The notes under the pieces were generated by a model, which worked only from the letters and a program-made list of their open reading frames with translations, was not told where the DNA came from and made no database searches. From JAVBPT01 sp031549455 (GTDB lineage: Bacteria; Bacillota; Clostridia; Lachnospirales; JAKSVV01): 6,053 nucleotides of DNA. The position numbers and the translations under genes were made by a program. This document shows, in pieces, positions 1-5,990 of the stretch. The stretch is taken from contig JAVBPT010000048.1 in the NCBI GenBank assembly GCA_031549455.1, forward strand, positions 1 to 6,053, in the 5' to 3' direction. The stretch's first letter is position 1; every line of letters begins with the position of its first letter.

Positions 1-695
1 GATTGAGAGAAGGGTCGGAATATGTGACGCAGGGAATTGGCGTAAATACGACGAACGAGGAGGGGACGAACTTAAAGCCGGATTACATGATTAAACTTCC
101 CGAGGATAAATATATTATTCTGGATTCCAAGGTATCGATAACCGCATATGAACGGTACATCAATGAAGAAGAGGATGTCAAGAAGGATGCTGCGCTATCT
201 GATCTCCTTCAGTCGGTTAAAAATCACATTGTTTCGTTATCTGAGAAACGTTATCAGGATTTACCAATTCACACACCTAAGTTTGTGTTCATGTTTTTGC
301 CTCTTGAGGGCATCTATAGTGCAGTTCTAATGAAGGATGAAAAAATATTTGACTTTGCAGCTTCTAAAAATATTATCATTGTTACTCCTACAACGCTTCT
401 TGCAAGCCTCTGGATGATTGGGTACATATGGAAGGGGGAGAATCAGTCCAAGAATAGTTTGCTCATTGCGGAGAAAGCAGGGTTGTTATATGATAAATTG
501 GTGGTATTTATCGAAACCTTTAAACAGGCAGGGGATCAGCTTGAAAAGGCAAAGGATAGTTATCAGAGGTCTTTTAACACACTGATTAACGGAAAGGGGA
601 ATGTGGTTTCTAAATTAGAAGAAATCAAAAACATGGGGGCTAGTAATTCCAAGCATATGGATAAGGATCTCGTGGGAATGGCGGAGGACGAATAG
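1..695 (+). CDS. rmuC: DNA recombination protein RmuC, C-terminal part (5' end outside window)
   Basis: RmuC-family proteins are thought to limit DNA rearrangement and inverted-repeat recombination; the family has a core related to PD-(D/E)XK nucleases. The reading frame is open from the window edge (first full codon at base 3) to TAG at 693-695, giving about 230 residues. Full-length members are roughly 400-480 residues, so the N-terminal half, normally a membrane anchor plus a long coiled coil, lies to the left. Counting from base 3, visible family landmarks are GSEYVTQG (4-11), LKPD (24-27) followed by LDSKV (40-44), which form the PD...DxK-like core, then MFLPLEG, NIIIVTPTTLLASLW, a GLLYDK segment, and the typical C-terminal KAKDSYQRSFNTLINGKGNVVSKLE stretch (split here as KAKDSYQRSF and NTLINGKGN). 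The TTG at base 3 is very unlikely to be the true start, because conserved RmuC sequence already runs across it. A hairpin terminator follows 9 nt after the stop. The family assignment is firm; the biological role is known mainly from Escherichia coli. Confidence 0.93.
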   Translation, partial: LREGSEYVTQGIGVNTTNEEGTNLKPDYMIKLPEDKYIILDSKVSITAYERYINEEEDVKKDAALSDLLQSVKNHIVSLSEKRYQDLPIHTPKFVFMFLPLEGIYSAVLMKDEKIFDFAASKNIIIVTPTTLLASLWMIGYIWKGENQSKNSLLIAEKAGLLYDKLVVFIETFKQAGDQLEKAKDSYQRSFNTLINGKGNVVSKLEEIKNMGASNSKHMDKDLVGMAEDE

Positions 696-704
696 AATCT
701 TTGG

Positions 705-739
705 AAATATCTTCATGCATTGCATGAAGATATTTTTTT
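705..739 (+). terminator. Rho-independent terminator of rmuC
   Basis: The arms 705-719 and 721-735 are perfect 15-nt reverse complements around a single base, T720. In RNA the innermost pairs must open to form a loop, leaving a stem of about 12-13 bp. The right arm runs into seven T residues (733-739). It lies 9 nt past the rmuC stop, so it ends that transcript. On the - strand the same hairpin sits about 10 nt beyond the rubrerythrin stop, but it is followed by only three T residues and then CC, so it is at best a weak terminator for that gene. Confidence 0.88.
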
Positions 740-745
740 ATGAGA

Positions 746-1339
746 TTAAAGTATATAATCGCAGACCATTGTGTAGAATGTTTGAGGATGTTTACATGCT
801 GGGCAAATTTCTGGTGCACTATTTCCTTTGTGTCGATATCCACAATTTATACATTGCCATGTTGCTTCACAAGCAGATGAGAAGAGTGTAGCAGTATTGT
901 ACCTTTTTAAAAGGTCCCGATAACGCATGTCATGTCTTTTTTCAACTTCGGCGATGGAGAAGAAAGAACGAGCAATTTCTTCAAAACCTTCTTGCTTTGC
1001 TATTTTACCAAAAGTGGGGTATAAGTCTGTCCATTCTGCATATTCACCCTGAGCAGCAGCGCAAAGATTTTCAGAAATATTTCCCATTGCAACCGGTACA
1101 AGGACAGAGGGTTCTAGTATGATATTATTTGCGCCTTCAGTCAGGTAATCAAAAAACGTCTCAGCATGTCCTCTTTCATCGTCGGCAGTTTCTAAGAAAA
1201 TTTGCTCAATGGTTGGATATCCATTTTCTTTGGCTACTTCAGAATAAAATAAATATCGTGTTCTTGCCTGGGATTCACCCGCAAAAGCCTTGGCTAAATT
1301 TTGGATGGTTTGGCTACATTTAAAATCAACGGTATTCAT
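746..1339 (-). CDS. rbr: Rubrerythrin
   Basis: Rubrerythrin is a cytoplasmic non-haem diiron protein that reduces hydrogen peroxide to water in anaerobes, taking electrons through its rubredoxin centre, usually from rubredoxin and NAD(P)H. The 197-residue product is close to the usual length of about 190. The N-terminal ferritin-like four-helix domain (about 10-147) shows the expected ligands: E22 in FAGESQARTRY, E55xxH58 in ETADDERGHAE, E99xxE102 in QGEYAEW, and E133xxH136 in AEVEKRH. The C-terminal rubredoxin-type iron site is C163xxC166 with C179xxC182 (CPACKHP). All metal-binding positions are present, so the enzyme should be active. The start is ATG at 1337-1339, with AAAAGGAGG (- strand, 1347-1355) 7 nt upstream. 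It is divergent from the propeller-like gene and appears monocistronic. Peroxide-responsive control (PerR type) is common for this family, but no convincing PerR box is visible here. The tail after CPACKHP is typical. Confidence 0.97.
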   Translation of the reverse strand: MNTVDFKCSQTIQNLAKAFAGESQARTRYLFYSEVAKENGYPTIEQIFLETADDERGHAETFFDYLTEGANNIILEPSVLVPVAMGNISENLCAAAQGEYAEWTDLYPTFGKIAKQEGFEEIARSFFSIAEVEKRHDMRYRDLLKRYNTATLFSSACEATWQCINCGYRHKGNSAPEICPACKHPQTFYTMVCDYIL

Positions 1340-1379
1340 ATGGTTTCCTCCTTTTCAATTAATCTATGTTTATATAGTA

Positions 1380-1395
1380 TTCCGTTTTTGCGGAA
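1380..1395. promoter_or_regulatory. Dyad TTCCG-N6-CGGAA upstream of rubrerythrin, possible operator
   Basis: The arms TTCCG (1380-1384) and CGGAA (1391-1395) are exact reverse complements separated by 6 nt. They lie 41-56 nt upstream of the rubrerythrin start. On the - strand the sequence right after the dyad is TACTATATAA, a plausible but unproven -10 zone, with no good -35 hexamer at the matching distance. The position would suit a repressor site for rubrerythrin. It does not match the PerR, Rex or Fur consensus that I know. The arms are only 5 bp, so chance is possible. Confidence 0.3.
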
Positions 1396-1450
1396 GTGTG
1401 ATGGAGTATGAGAAAATTTAGGAAAAGCTATTTTATTCTTAAAACGTGCA

Positions 1451-1459
1451 TGGTATAAT
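1451..1459 (+). promoter_or_regulatory. Extended -10 promoter for the 1482-2633 gene
   Basis: TGGTATAAT is a perfect TATAAT hexamer (1454-1459) with the TGn extension (1451-1453). The -35 region at a 17-nt spacing (1431-1436, TTTTAT) is poor, which fits an extended -10 promoter that does not need a strong -35. Transcription would start near 1466, leaving a leader of only about 16 nt that is just long enough for the ribosome binding site. Confidence 0.6.
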
Positions 1460-1470
1460 GATGACAAGTT

Positions 1471-1476
1471 AGGAGA
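1471..1476 (+). promoter_or_regulatory. Ribosome binding site fixing the GTG start at 1482
   Basis: AGGAGA ends 5 nt before GTG 1482-1484. The reading frame is closed just upstream by TAG at 1470-1472, and the next in-frame ATG (codon 12) has no comparable site, so GTG is the best start. Confidence 0.7.
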
Positions 1477-1481
1477 CTGGC

Positions 1482-2633
1482 GTGAAGAAAGTTTTGTTTT
1501 TAAGTGAAGGAAAAATGGGGATAACAGGCGAAAATCAAGATTATGTCTGGCTTACAAGCCAAGCGCTTGAAAGGCATAAGAAGAGTGTAAGAGAGATTGA
1601 AAATAGGAACAAATGGAAGAAAGCAGGATCGGGAGCCCAGTTTATGGGAGGAATGCCTGAATATATGAGCGAGGAAACCACTGGATCAGTGGGAGGGGTT
1701 AGCTGGCTAGATGAACGAGGGATTATTTATGTAAGTAATCATTCAAATGGATTTGGACTACATATAAAGGATGTTTTGGACGAACAAGCGGAGGAAGGGC
1801 ACATAATACGACAAAATGATATTTACCTGAGTACCATTGATTTTGAAAAGCAAACTCAGAAAATCGCTGCCTCTATAAGTTATGGTGGAATAGAGAGATA
1901 TATTGCTTTGTTTGATAAAAATAAAACGGATTATCATGTTTTAACAGAAGGAGATTGTATCGATCAGAATCCCTGCTGGGACAAAGAGAATCCCAATATC
2001 CTCTATTATGATAGTGCGGGTCTTGCAAAGCATCAAAATGGCTTCGTTTCTGGTGTCGGAAATAGAGGTATTTATAAACTAGACATAGAAAAGGGTGAGA
2101 TTACGGATCTGCTAGAAGATGTACAGTATGACTTTATTAAACCAAAAGTGGATCAAGCAGGTTGTTTATATTGCATCAGGAAACCTTATAAAATAGAGAA
2201 TAGGCCGAAGGACGGAATGAAAGATGCATTGCTATTTTTGCCAAGGCTTATTCGAGCAATATTTGCCTGGTTAAACTTCTTTAGTCAGCGTTATACAGGG
2301 GAATCTCTGAAAGCAGGGGGCGGTCCTGAAAAGATGAAAGAAAAATCGGAAGAGGAGATTTTTATAGAAGGGAACCTGGTAAGAGCAGAAAAAACAATAG
2401 AGGAAAACAGGAGGAAAGGTGAGCGGTATCCGGGAATGATTCCCTCTAGTTGGGAACTGATAAAGCTGGATGGAGATAGGCAGCTCTCTATTAAGCAAGG
2501 AGTTCTGGATTTTGATATAGATGATGAGGGAATGATTTATTATTCAAATGGAAAGCATGTATTAAGATTAGATAGAGATGGGAAAGTGGAAAGCGTGTGC
2601 AGCGTCAATATGGCTGAGAGTCTGCATGTTTAA
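1482..2633 (+). CDS. Uncharacterised protein, probable beta-propeller with a hydrophobic insertion
   Basis: I do not recognise a named family; the function is unknown. The 383-residue product starts at GTG (see ribosome binding site) and has no signal peptide. Several segments share a propeller-blade-like pattern of a short strand, an aromatic/Leu-Asp core and a turn: GIIYVSNH (80-87), DIYLSTIDFEK (113-123), GIYKLDIEKGEITD (196-209) and HVLRLDRDGKVESV near the C-terminus (359-372). NPCWDKENPNILYYD also resembles TolB/PD40-type repeats. Between blades lies a hydrophobic stretch, residues 249-267, interrupted by P254, R255 and R258, which could be an amphipathic or membrane-associated helix. 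It is followed by a highly charged linker (about 274-318). The gene has its own promoter and ends at a shared convergent terminator, so it seems to be a single-gene unit. The propeller call is an inference from pattern only; a TolB-like or other repeat sensor/scaffold protein is the likeliest alternative description. Confidence 0.72.
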   Translation: MKKVLFLSEGKMGITGENQDYVWLTSQALERHKKSVREIENRNKWKKAGSGAQFMGGMPEYMSEETTGSVGGVSWLDERGIIYVSNHSNGFGLHIKDVLDEQAEEGHIIRQNDIYLSTIDFEKQTQKIAASISYGGIERYIALFDKNKTDYHVLTEGDCIDQNPCWDKENPNILYYDSAGLAKHQNGFVSGVGNRGIYKLDIEKGEITDLLEDVQYDFIKPKVDQAGCLYCIRKPYKIENRPKDGMKDALLFLPRLIRAIFAWLNFFSQRYTGESLKAGGGPEKMKEKSEEEIFIEGNLVRAEKTIEENRRKGERYPGMIPSSWELIKLDGDRQLSIKQGVLDFDIDDEGMIYYSNGKHVLRLDRDGKVESVCSVNMAESLHV

Positions 2634-2640
2634 AGGCTAC

Positions 2641-2679
2641 AAAAAAGAGAATTCATTTTAGAAAGTGAATTCTCTTTTT
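2641..2679. terminator. Bidirectional terminator between convergent genes
   Basis: The arms 2642-2655 and 2666-2679 are perfect 14-nt reverse complements. Three more pairs (one of them G-U) can close the loop down to TAGA (2659-2662). The + strand copy ends in five T residues (2675-2679), and the - strand copy ends in six (complement of A2641-2646). It starts 8 nt after the stop of the propeller-like gene and lies 3 nt past the stop of the M15-type gene, so it can end both transcripts. Confidence 0.92.
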
Positions 2680-2681
2680 CA

Positions 2682-3365
2682 TTATACAAGTATGACGGTT
2701 GGAGTTCTCCCTATCCCATTTGCTTCGTTCGCTAAAACATCCCAGGTTCTTGCTCCTACAATACCGTCTGCTGTAAGCCCTCTAGCACTTTGATATCGAA
2801 TCACAGCATTTCTAGTTCCGGCTCCGAAGATGCCGTCTAATCCACTTCCGGTGAATCCGACTGCATTAAGCGCATCTTGAAGAATAAGAACGTATACACC
2901 TCGTGATCCGGATTTTGCAAGAGGGTATCCAGCCACACCATTTGCGGGTGGGCCGAGTCTTTTGTCAAAATGTACCCATGTAGGGGTTAGGTAAAGAGGT
3001 TCTACATAAGACCATTCTCCGAATGTAACCGCTGATCTGTGTAGAGTAGCTCTTGTGGCAGCAGTGCCATTTTGTCCTGTGTCAAATGCACCACCTGCGT
3101 AGTGCTGACTTTGACCAGTGTGTCCACCTTCCCATATTCTCTTGTAGGCATATCCCACATAAATTGGTCTTGCATAATATTTTCTAAATGCGTTAAACGT
3201 TTCTAGGAAACGTTTATCGCTCCAGACAAGTGGAGAGGTACTATTGCTTGTGAACTCTCTAACGGTTAATGCATTATTTTGAACGTATGGCATGGGAGCA
3301 CTTAATGACAAATAATGCTTCTCTAATCTATTTGTACTATTATTAAATACCCAAACGTGTTTCAT
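2682..3365 (-). CDS. M15-type peptidase domain with C-terminal peptidoglycan-binding domain
   Basis: This is a predicted cell-wall enzyme of 227 residues. Residues about 50-137 resemble the zinc D,D-carboxypeptidase/endopeptidase (M15, PF08291-like) fold: the SQHYAGGAFDTG motif supplies H88 and D95, and TWVHFDKR supplies H132, the expected zinc triad. D134 follows in the HxD arrangement. The acidic residue found three positions before the last His in VanX- and Ply500-type enzymes is a Thr here (T129), so the catalytic base is unclear; E117 or E122 are candidates. Residues about 150-212 form a PG_binding_1 domain with the SGSRG...LQDALNAVGF, DGIFGAGT and GLTADGIVGARTW signatures. No signal peptide or membrane segment is visible, as in phage endolysins or sporulation/lysis proteins. 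The start is ATG 3363-3365 with GGAG (- strand, 3371-3374) 5 nt upstream. It is divergent from tgt and monocistronic. The domain call is firm; the substrate and route to the wall are not known. Confidence 0.87.
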   Translation of the reverse strand: MKHVWVFNNSTNRLEKHYLSLSAPMPYVQNNALTVREFTSNSTSPLVWSDKRFLETFNAFRKYYARPIYVGYAYKRIWEGGHTGQSQHYAGGAFDTGQNGTAATRATLHRSAVTFGEWSYVEPLYLTPTWVHFDKRLGPPANGVAGYPLAKSGSRGVYVLILQDALNAVGFTGSGLDGIFGAGTRNAVIRYQSARGLTADGIVGARTWDVLANEANGIGRTPTVILV

Positions 3366-3454
3366 ATTTACTCCAATAGTTTTTTCTACTAAAAATATAT
3401 GATAAATAGGCTCGTTGTTGCATGGACTAAAATGAATATTCTTTTATAAAAATA

Positions 3455-3483
3455 TAGATAATGCAATATTTTTCTGTTATAAT
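3455..3483 (+). promoter_or_regulatory. Promoter of the tgt-rlmD operon
   Basis: The -35 is TAGATA (3455-3460, 4 of 6 matches to TTGACA). A 17-nt spacer leads to a perfect TATAAT (3478-3483), preceded by TGT (3475-3477), giving an extended -10. Transcription would start near 3490, leaving a leader of about 16 nt, too short for a riboswitch. The promoter covers the upstream in-frame ATG codons at 3461 and 3482, which therefore cannot serve as starts for this transcript. Confidence 0.75.
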
Positions 3484-3495
3484 GAAGAAAAAGTT

Positions 3496-3500
3496 GGTGG
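3496..3500 (+). promoter_or_regulatory. Ribosome binding site deciding the tgt start at 3506
   Basis: GGTGG matches GGAGG at four of five bases and ends 5 nt before ATG 3506-3508. It lies downstream of the predicted transcription start, unlike the ATG codons at 3461 and 3482. Confidence 0.6.
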
Positions 3501-3505
3501 AAGAC

Positions 3506-4633
3506 ATGTACGAGATATTACAGATGGATGGTAGGGCAAAAAGAGGTAGACTTCATACAGTACATGGCGTCATAGAGACGCCTGTTTTTATGAATGTGGG
3601 GACACAGGCTGCCATTAAGGGGGCTCTCGGCTCGATAGACCTGAATGGGATAGGCTGCCAAGTCGAACTATCCAACACCTACCATTTGCATGTGAGGCCG
3701 GGAGATGAGGTAATCAAAAAACTTGGAGGGTTACACCATTTTATGAGTTGGCATAAGCCAATTCTTACAGATTCAGGTGGATTTCAGATTTTTTCTTTAA
3801 ATTCGCTTAGAAAGATAAAAGAAGAGGGTGTTTATTTTTCGTCCCATGTAGATGGGAGAAAGCTGTTTATCGGTCCGGAAGAGAGTATGAAAATTCAGTC
3901 TAATCTTGGATCAACCATTGCGATGGCTTTTGATGAATGTCCAGATAGCACATTAGATCGAAGCTATATACAGGACTCGGTGGATAGGACCACCAGATGG
4001 CTTATAAAATGTAAAGAAGAAATAAGCAGATTAAATGCACTGGAAGATACCATAAATAAGAGTCAACTTCTTTTTGGAATCAACCAGGGTGCAGTCTATA
4101 CGGATATTAGACAAAATCATGCCAAAGTGATTAGTGATTTAGACTTGGATGGGTATGCAATAGGCGGTCTTGCAGTAGGGGAAACACATGAAGCAATGTA
4201 CCGAGTTCTGGATGAAACTGTTCCCTGTCTTCCGGTGCATAAGCCAACGTACCTAATGGGGGTAGGGACGCCTGAGAATATTCTGGAGGCAGTGGAAAGA
4301 GGTGTGGACTTTTTTGATTGTGTTCTTCCGGCCAGGAATGGTAGACACGGAAATGTCTATACAAACAAGGGGAAGTTAAATCTGTTTAATGAGCGATATT
4401 TATTAGATGATACATCAATAGATGAGGAATGCGACTGCCCGAGTTGTACGCGCTATAGCAGGGCTTACATAAGGCACCTTTTAAAAGCAAAGGAGATGCT
4501 TGGAATGAGGCTCTGTGTGATACACAACCTATATTTCTATAATCATCTGATGGATGAAATCAGGACAGCGATAGAAGAGAAAAAATATGAGGGATATAAA
4601 AAAGCAAAGATAGAGGGATTTAGAAATGAATAA
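3506..4633 (+). CDS. tgt: tRNA-guanine(34) transglycosylase
   Basis: Tgt exchanges guanine at wobble position 34 of GUN-anticodon tRNAs (Asp, Asn, His, Tyr) for a 7-deazaguanine base, normally preQ1 in bacteria, on the way to queuosine. From ATG 3506 the product is 375 residues, the same length as the E. coli enzyme, and begins MYEILQMDGRAKRGRL as in the family. Landmarks include D89 in TDSGGFQ, D143-E144-C145 in AFDECP, GINQGA (191-196), GGLAVGE (220-226), the nucleophile D271 in FFDCVLPARNGRHG, and zinc ligands C309, C311, C314 and H340. All catalytic and metal residues are present. C145 and V224 are the residues associated with preQ1-type bacterial enzymes rather than the eukaryotic queuine type. 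A longer in-frame start at 3461 exists but is ruled out by the promoter. The gene overlaps the next one by 8 nt; no queA or yajC neighbour is seen in the window. Confidence 0.97.
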   Translation: MYEILQMDGRAKRGRLHTVHGVIETPVFMNVGTQAAIKGALGSIDLNGIGCQVELSNTYHLHVRPGDEVIKKLGGLHHFMSWHKPILTDSGGFQIFSLNSLRKIKEEGVYFSSHVDGRKLFIGPEESMKIQSNLGSTIAMAFDECPDSTLDRSYIQDSVDRTTRWLIKCKEEISRLNALEDTINKSQLLFGINQGAVYTDIRQNHAKVISDLDLDGYAIGGLAVGETHEAMYRVLDETVPCLPVHKPTYLMGVGTPENILEAVERGVDFFDCVLPARNGRHGNVYTNKGKLNLFNERYLLDDTSIDEECDCPSCTRYSRAYIRHLLKAKEMLGMRLCVIHNLYFYNHLMDEIRTAIEEKKYEGYKKAKIEGFRNE

Positions 4634-5990
4634 AGGAGATCAAATTGTTGGAAAGATAGAGTTTGTAAATTTTCCGAACCGTGGAATTATAATAAATGGT
4701 GAGGAGTCTATTGTTGTAGAGAATGTATTAAAAGGACAAGAGGTAGAGGTAAGAATTACAAAGAAAAAGAAAAATAGGGCAGAGGCAAGACTGCTACAAG
4801 TAATTTCCAAAGGAGAAGGGGAGGTGGAAAGTCAATGCCCTCACTTCTTGAAGTGTGGTGGGTGTTTATACCAACACTTAGAGTACTCCCACCAACTGGC
4901 GATGAAGGAGGAGCAAGTCAAAAATATTTTTGAATGGAATCGAGTGCCTTATCAAGAGTTTCTTCCGATCATCGCCTCTCCGGAACAATACGCTTACCGA
5001 AACAAAATGGAGTTTTCTTTTGGTAATGAGATAAAAGGCGGTGAAATTGTTTTGGGACTCCATAGACGAAATAGTATGCATGACATTATCAAAGTGGATC
5101 AATGTAATATTGTAGATAAAGATTTTAATCAACTATTATCTATTGCCCTTGAATATGCAAGAGAAAAAGAGCTCACTTTTTATAATAAATTTTCTCATGA
5201 GGGTTATTTAAGACATCTTGTGGTGAGAAAGGCAAAGAATACGGGAGAGATTTTTGTAAATATTGTTACAACAAACAGTGGTCAACATAGGATAAAAGAG
5301 CTTGCAGAACGTTTTATGGAGCAGAGTTATGATGGAAAGTTGGTCAGCATTGTCCATTCTATAAATGATAAGGTGTCAGATGTTGTCTCATGTCAAGAAA
5401 TGACCCTACTTTATGGGAGTGGAACGATTACAGAGGAGCTTCTTGGATTGAGATTTAAGATTTCTGCTTTTTCCTTTTTTCAGACGAATACAAAAGGGGC
5501 TGAGAGATTATACACCGTTGTGAGAGAGTTTGTAAAAGATACAAAGAATAAAGTCGTTTTCGATTTATATTCTGGAACGGGAACAATCGCGCAGGTTATA
5601 GCCAAAGAGGCCAAAAAGGTAATCGGAATAGAGATTGTGGGAGAAGCAGTTCAAATGGCAAGTGAAAATGCGACTCTAAATGGAATGAATACGGTTCATT
5701 TTATAGAAGGAGATGTAGCGCAAGCAGTAGGGGAATTGGAAGAAAAACCGGATGTGATTATCATTGACCCGCCCAGGGATGGTGTGGCAGAAAAGGCGGT
5801 GGGGATGATAGCAGGGTTTGTGGCAAAGGAGATTGTATATGTTTCCTGCAACCCCAAGAGTCTGGTTCGAGACCTACTTTTTTTTGGTGAAAAAGGGTAT
5901 GAAGTAATTAAGGTGCAGCCGGTTGATTTATTTCCAAACACGAGCCACGTGGAGACGGTTGTGTTGATAAGACGAAAAAATGCTCTGTAA
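4626..5990 (+). CDS. rlmD: 23S rRNA (uracil-C5)-methyltransferase, RlmD/RumA family
   Basis: This SAM-dependent enzyme makes 5-methyluridine in 23S rRNA; family members act at U1939 (RlmD) or at both U747 and U1939 (RlmCD of Bacillus), and the sequence alone does not settle which. The product has 454 residues, against 433 for E. coli RlmD and about 459 for the Bacillus enzyme. Domains in order: an N-terminal TRAM RNA-binding domain (about 1-58); a 4Fe-4S site with C71-x5-C77-x2-C80 (CGGCLYQH) and C160 in DQCNIVD; an RNA-binding central part; then the Rossmann methyltransferase domain with FFQTN (Q286), DLYSGTGTI (313-321), GIEIVG (E336), IIDPPRDG (D381), catalytic C408 in VSCNP, and the general base E443 in TSHVETV. 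Nothing essential is missing. ATG 4626 overlaps the end of tgt; GAGGG (4613-4617) lies 8 nt upstream inside tgt, so translational coupling is likely. Confidence 0.95.
   Translation: MNKGDQIVGKIEFVNFPNRGIIINGEESIVVENVLKGQEVEVRITKKKKNRAEARLLQVISKGEGEVESQCPHFLKCGGCLYQHLEYSHQLAMKEEQVKNIFEWNRVPYQEFLPIIASPEQYAYRNKMEFSFGNEIKGGEIVLGLHRRNSMHDIIKVDQCNIVDKDFNQLLSIALEYAREKELTFYNKFSHEGYLRHLVVRKAKNTGEIFVNIVTTNSGQHRIKELAERFMEQSYDGKLVSIVHSINDKVSDVVSCQEMTLLYGSGTITEELLGLRFKISAFSFFQTNTKGAERLYTVVREFVKDTKNKVVFDLYSGTGTIAQVIAKEAKKVIGIEIVGEAVQMASENATLNGMNTVHFIEGDVAQAVGELEEKPDVIIIDPPRDGVAEKAVGMIAGFVAKEIVYVSCNPKSLVRDLLFFGEKGYEVIKVQPVDLFPNTSHVETVVLIRRKNAL

Noticed and set aside
3..5. TTG as the start of the rmuC reading frame
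   Set aside because: Conserved RmuC sequence is already in progress here and half of the protein is missing; the gene is cut by the window edge.
705..735. The 31-nt near-perfect palindrome as a protein-binding or recombination site
   Set aside because: Its place right after rmuC and the adjoining seven T residues are fully explained by a Rho-independent terminator.
1129..1323. Open frame on the + strand opposite rubrerythrin
   Set aside because: It mirrors the rubrerythrin coding sequence, whose metal ligands prove the - strand is coding; no domain pattern is seen.
3366..3505. A preQ1 riboswitch upstream of tgt
   Set aside because: The predicted leader is only about 16 nt, and no pseudoknot-like C-rich/A-rich pattern is visible between promoter and start.
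4131..4364. Open frame on the - strand inside tgt
   Set aside because: It lies wholly opposite conserved Tgt motifs (GGLAVGE to the nucleophile Asp), so it is a by-product of that coding sequence.
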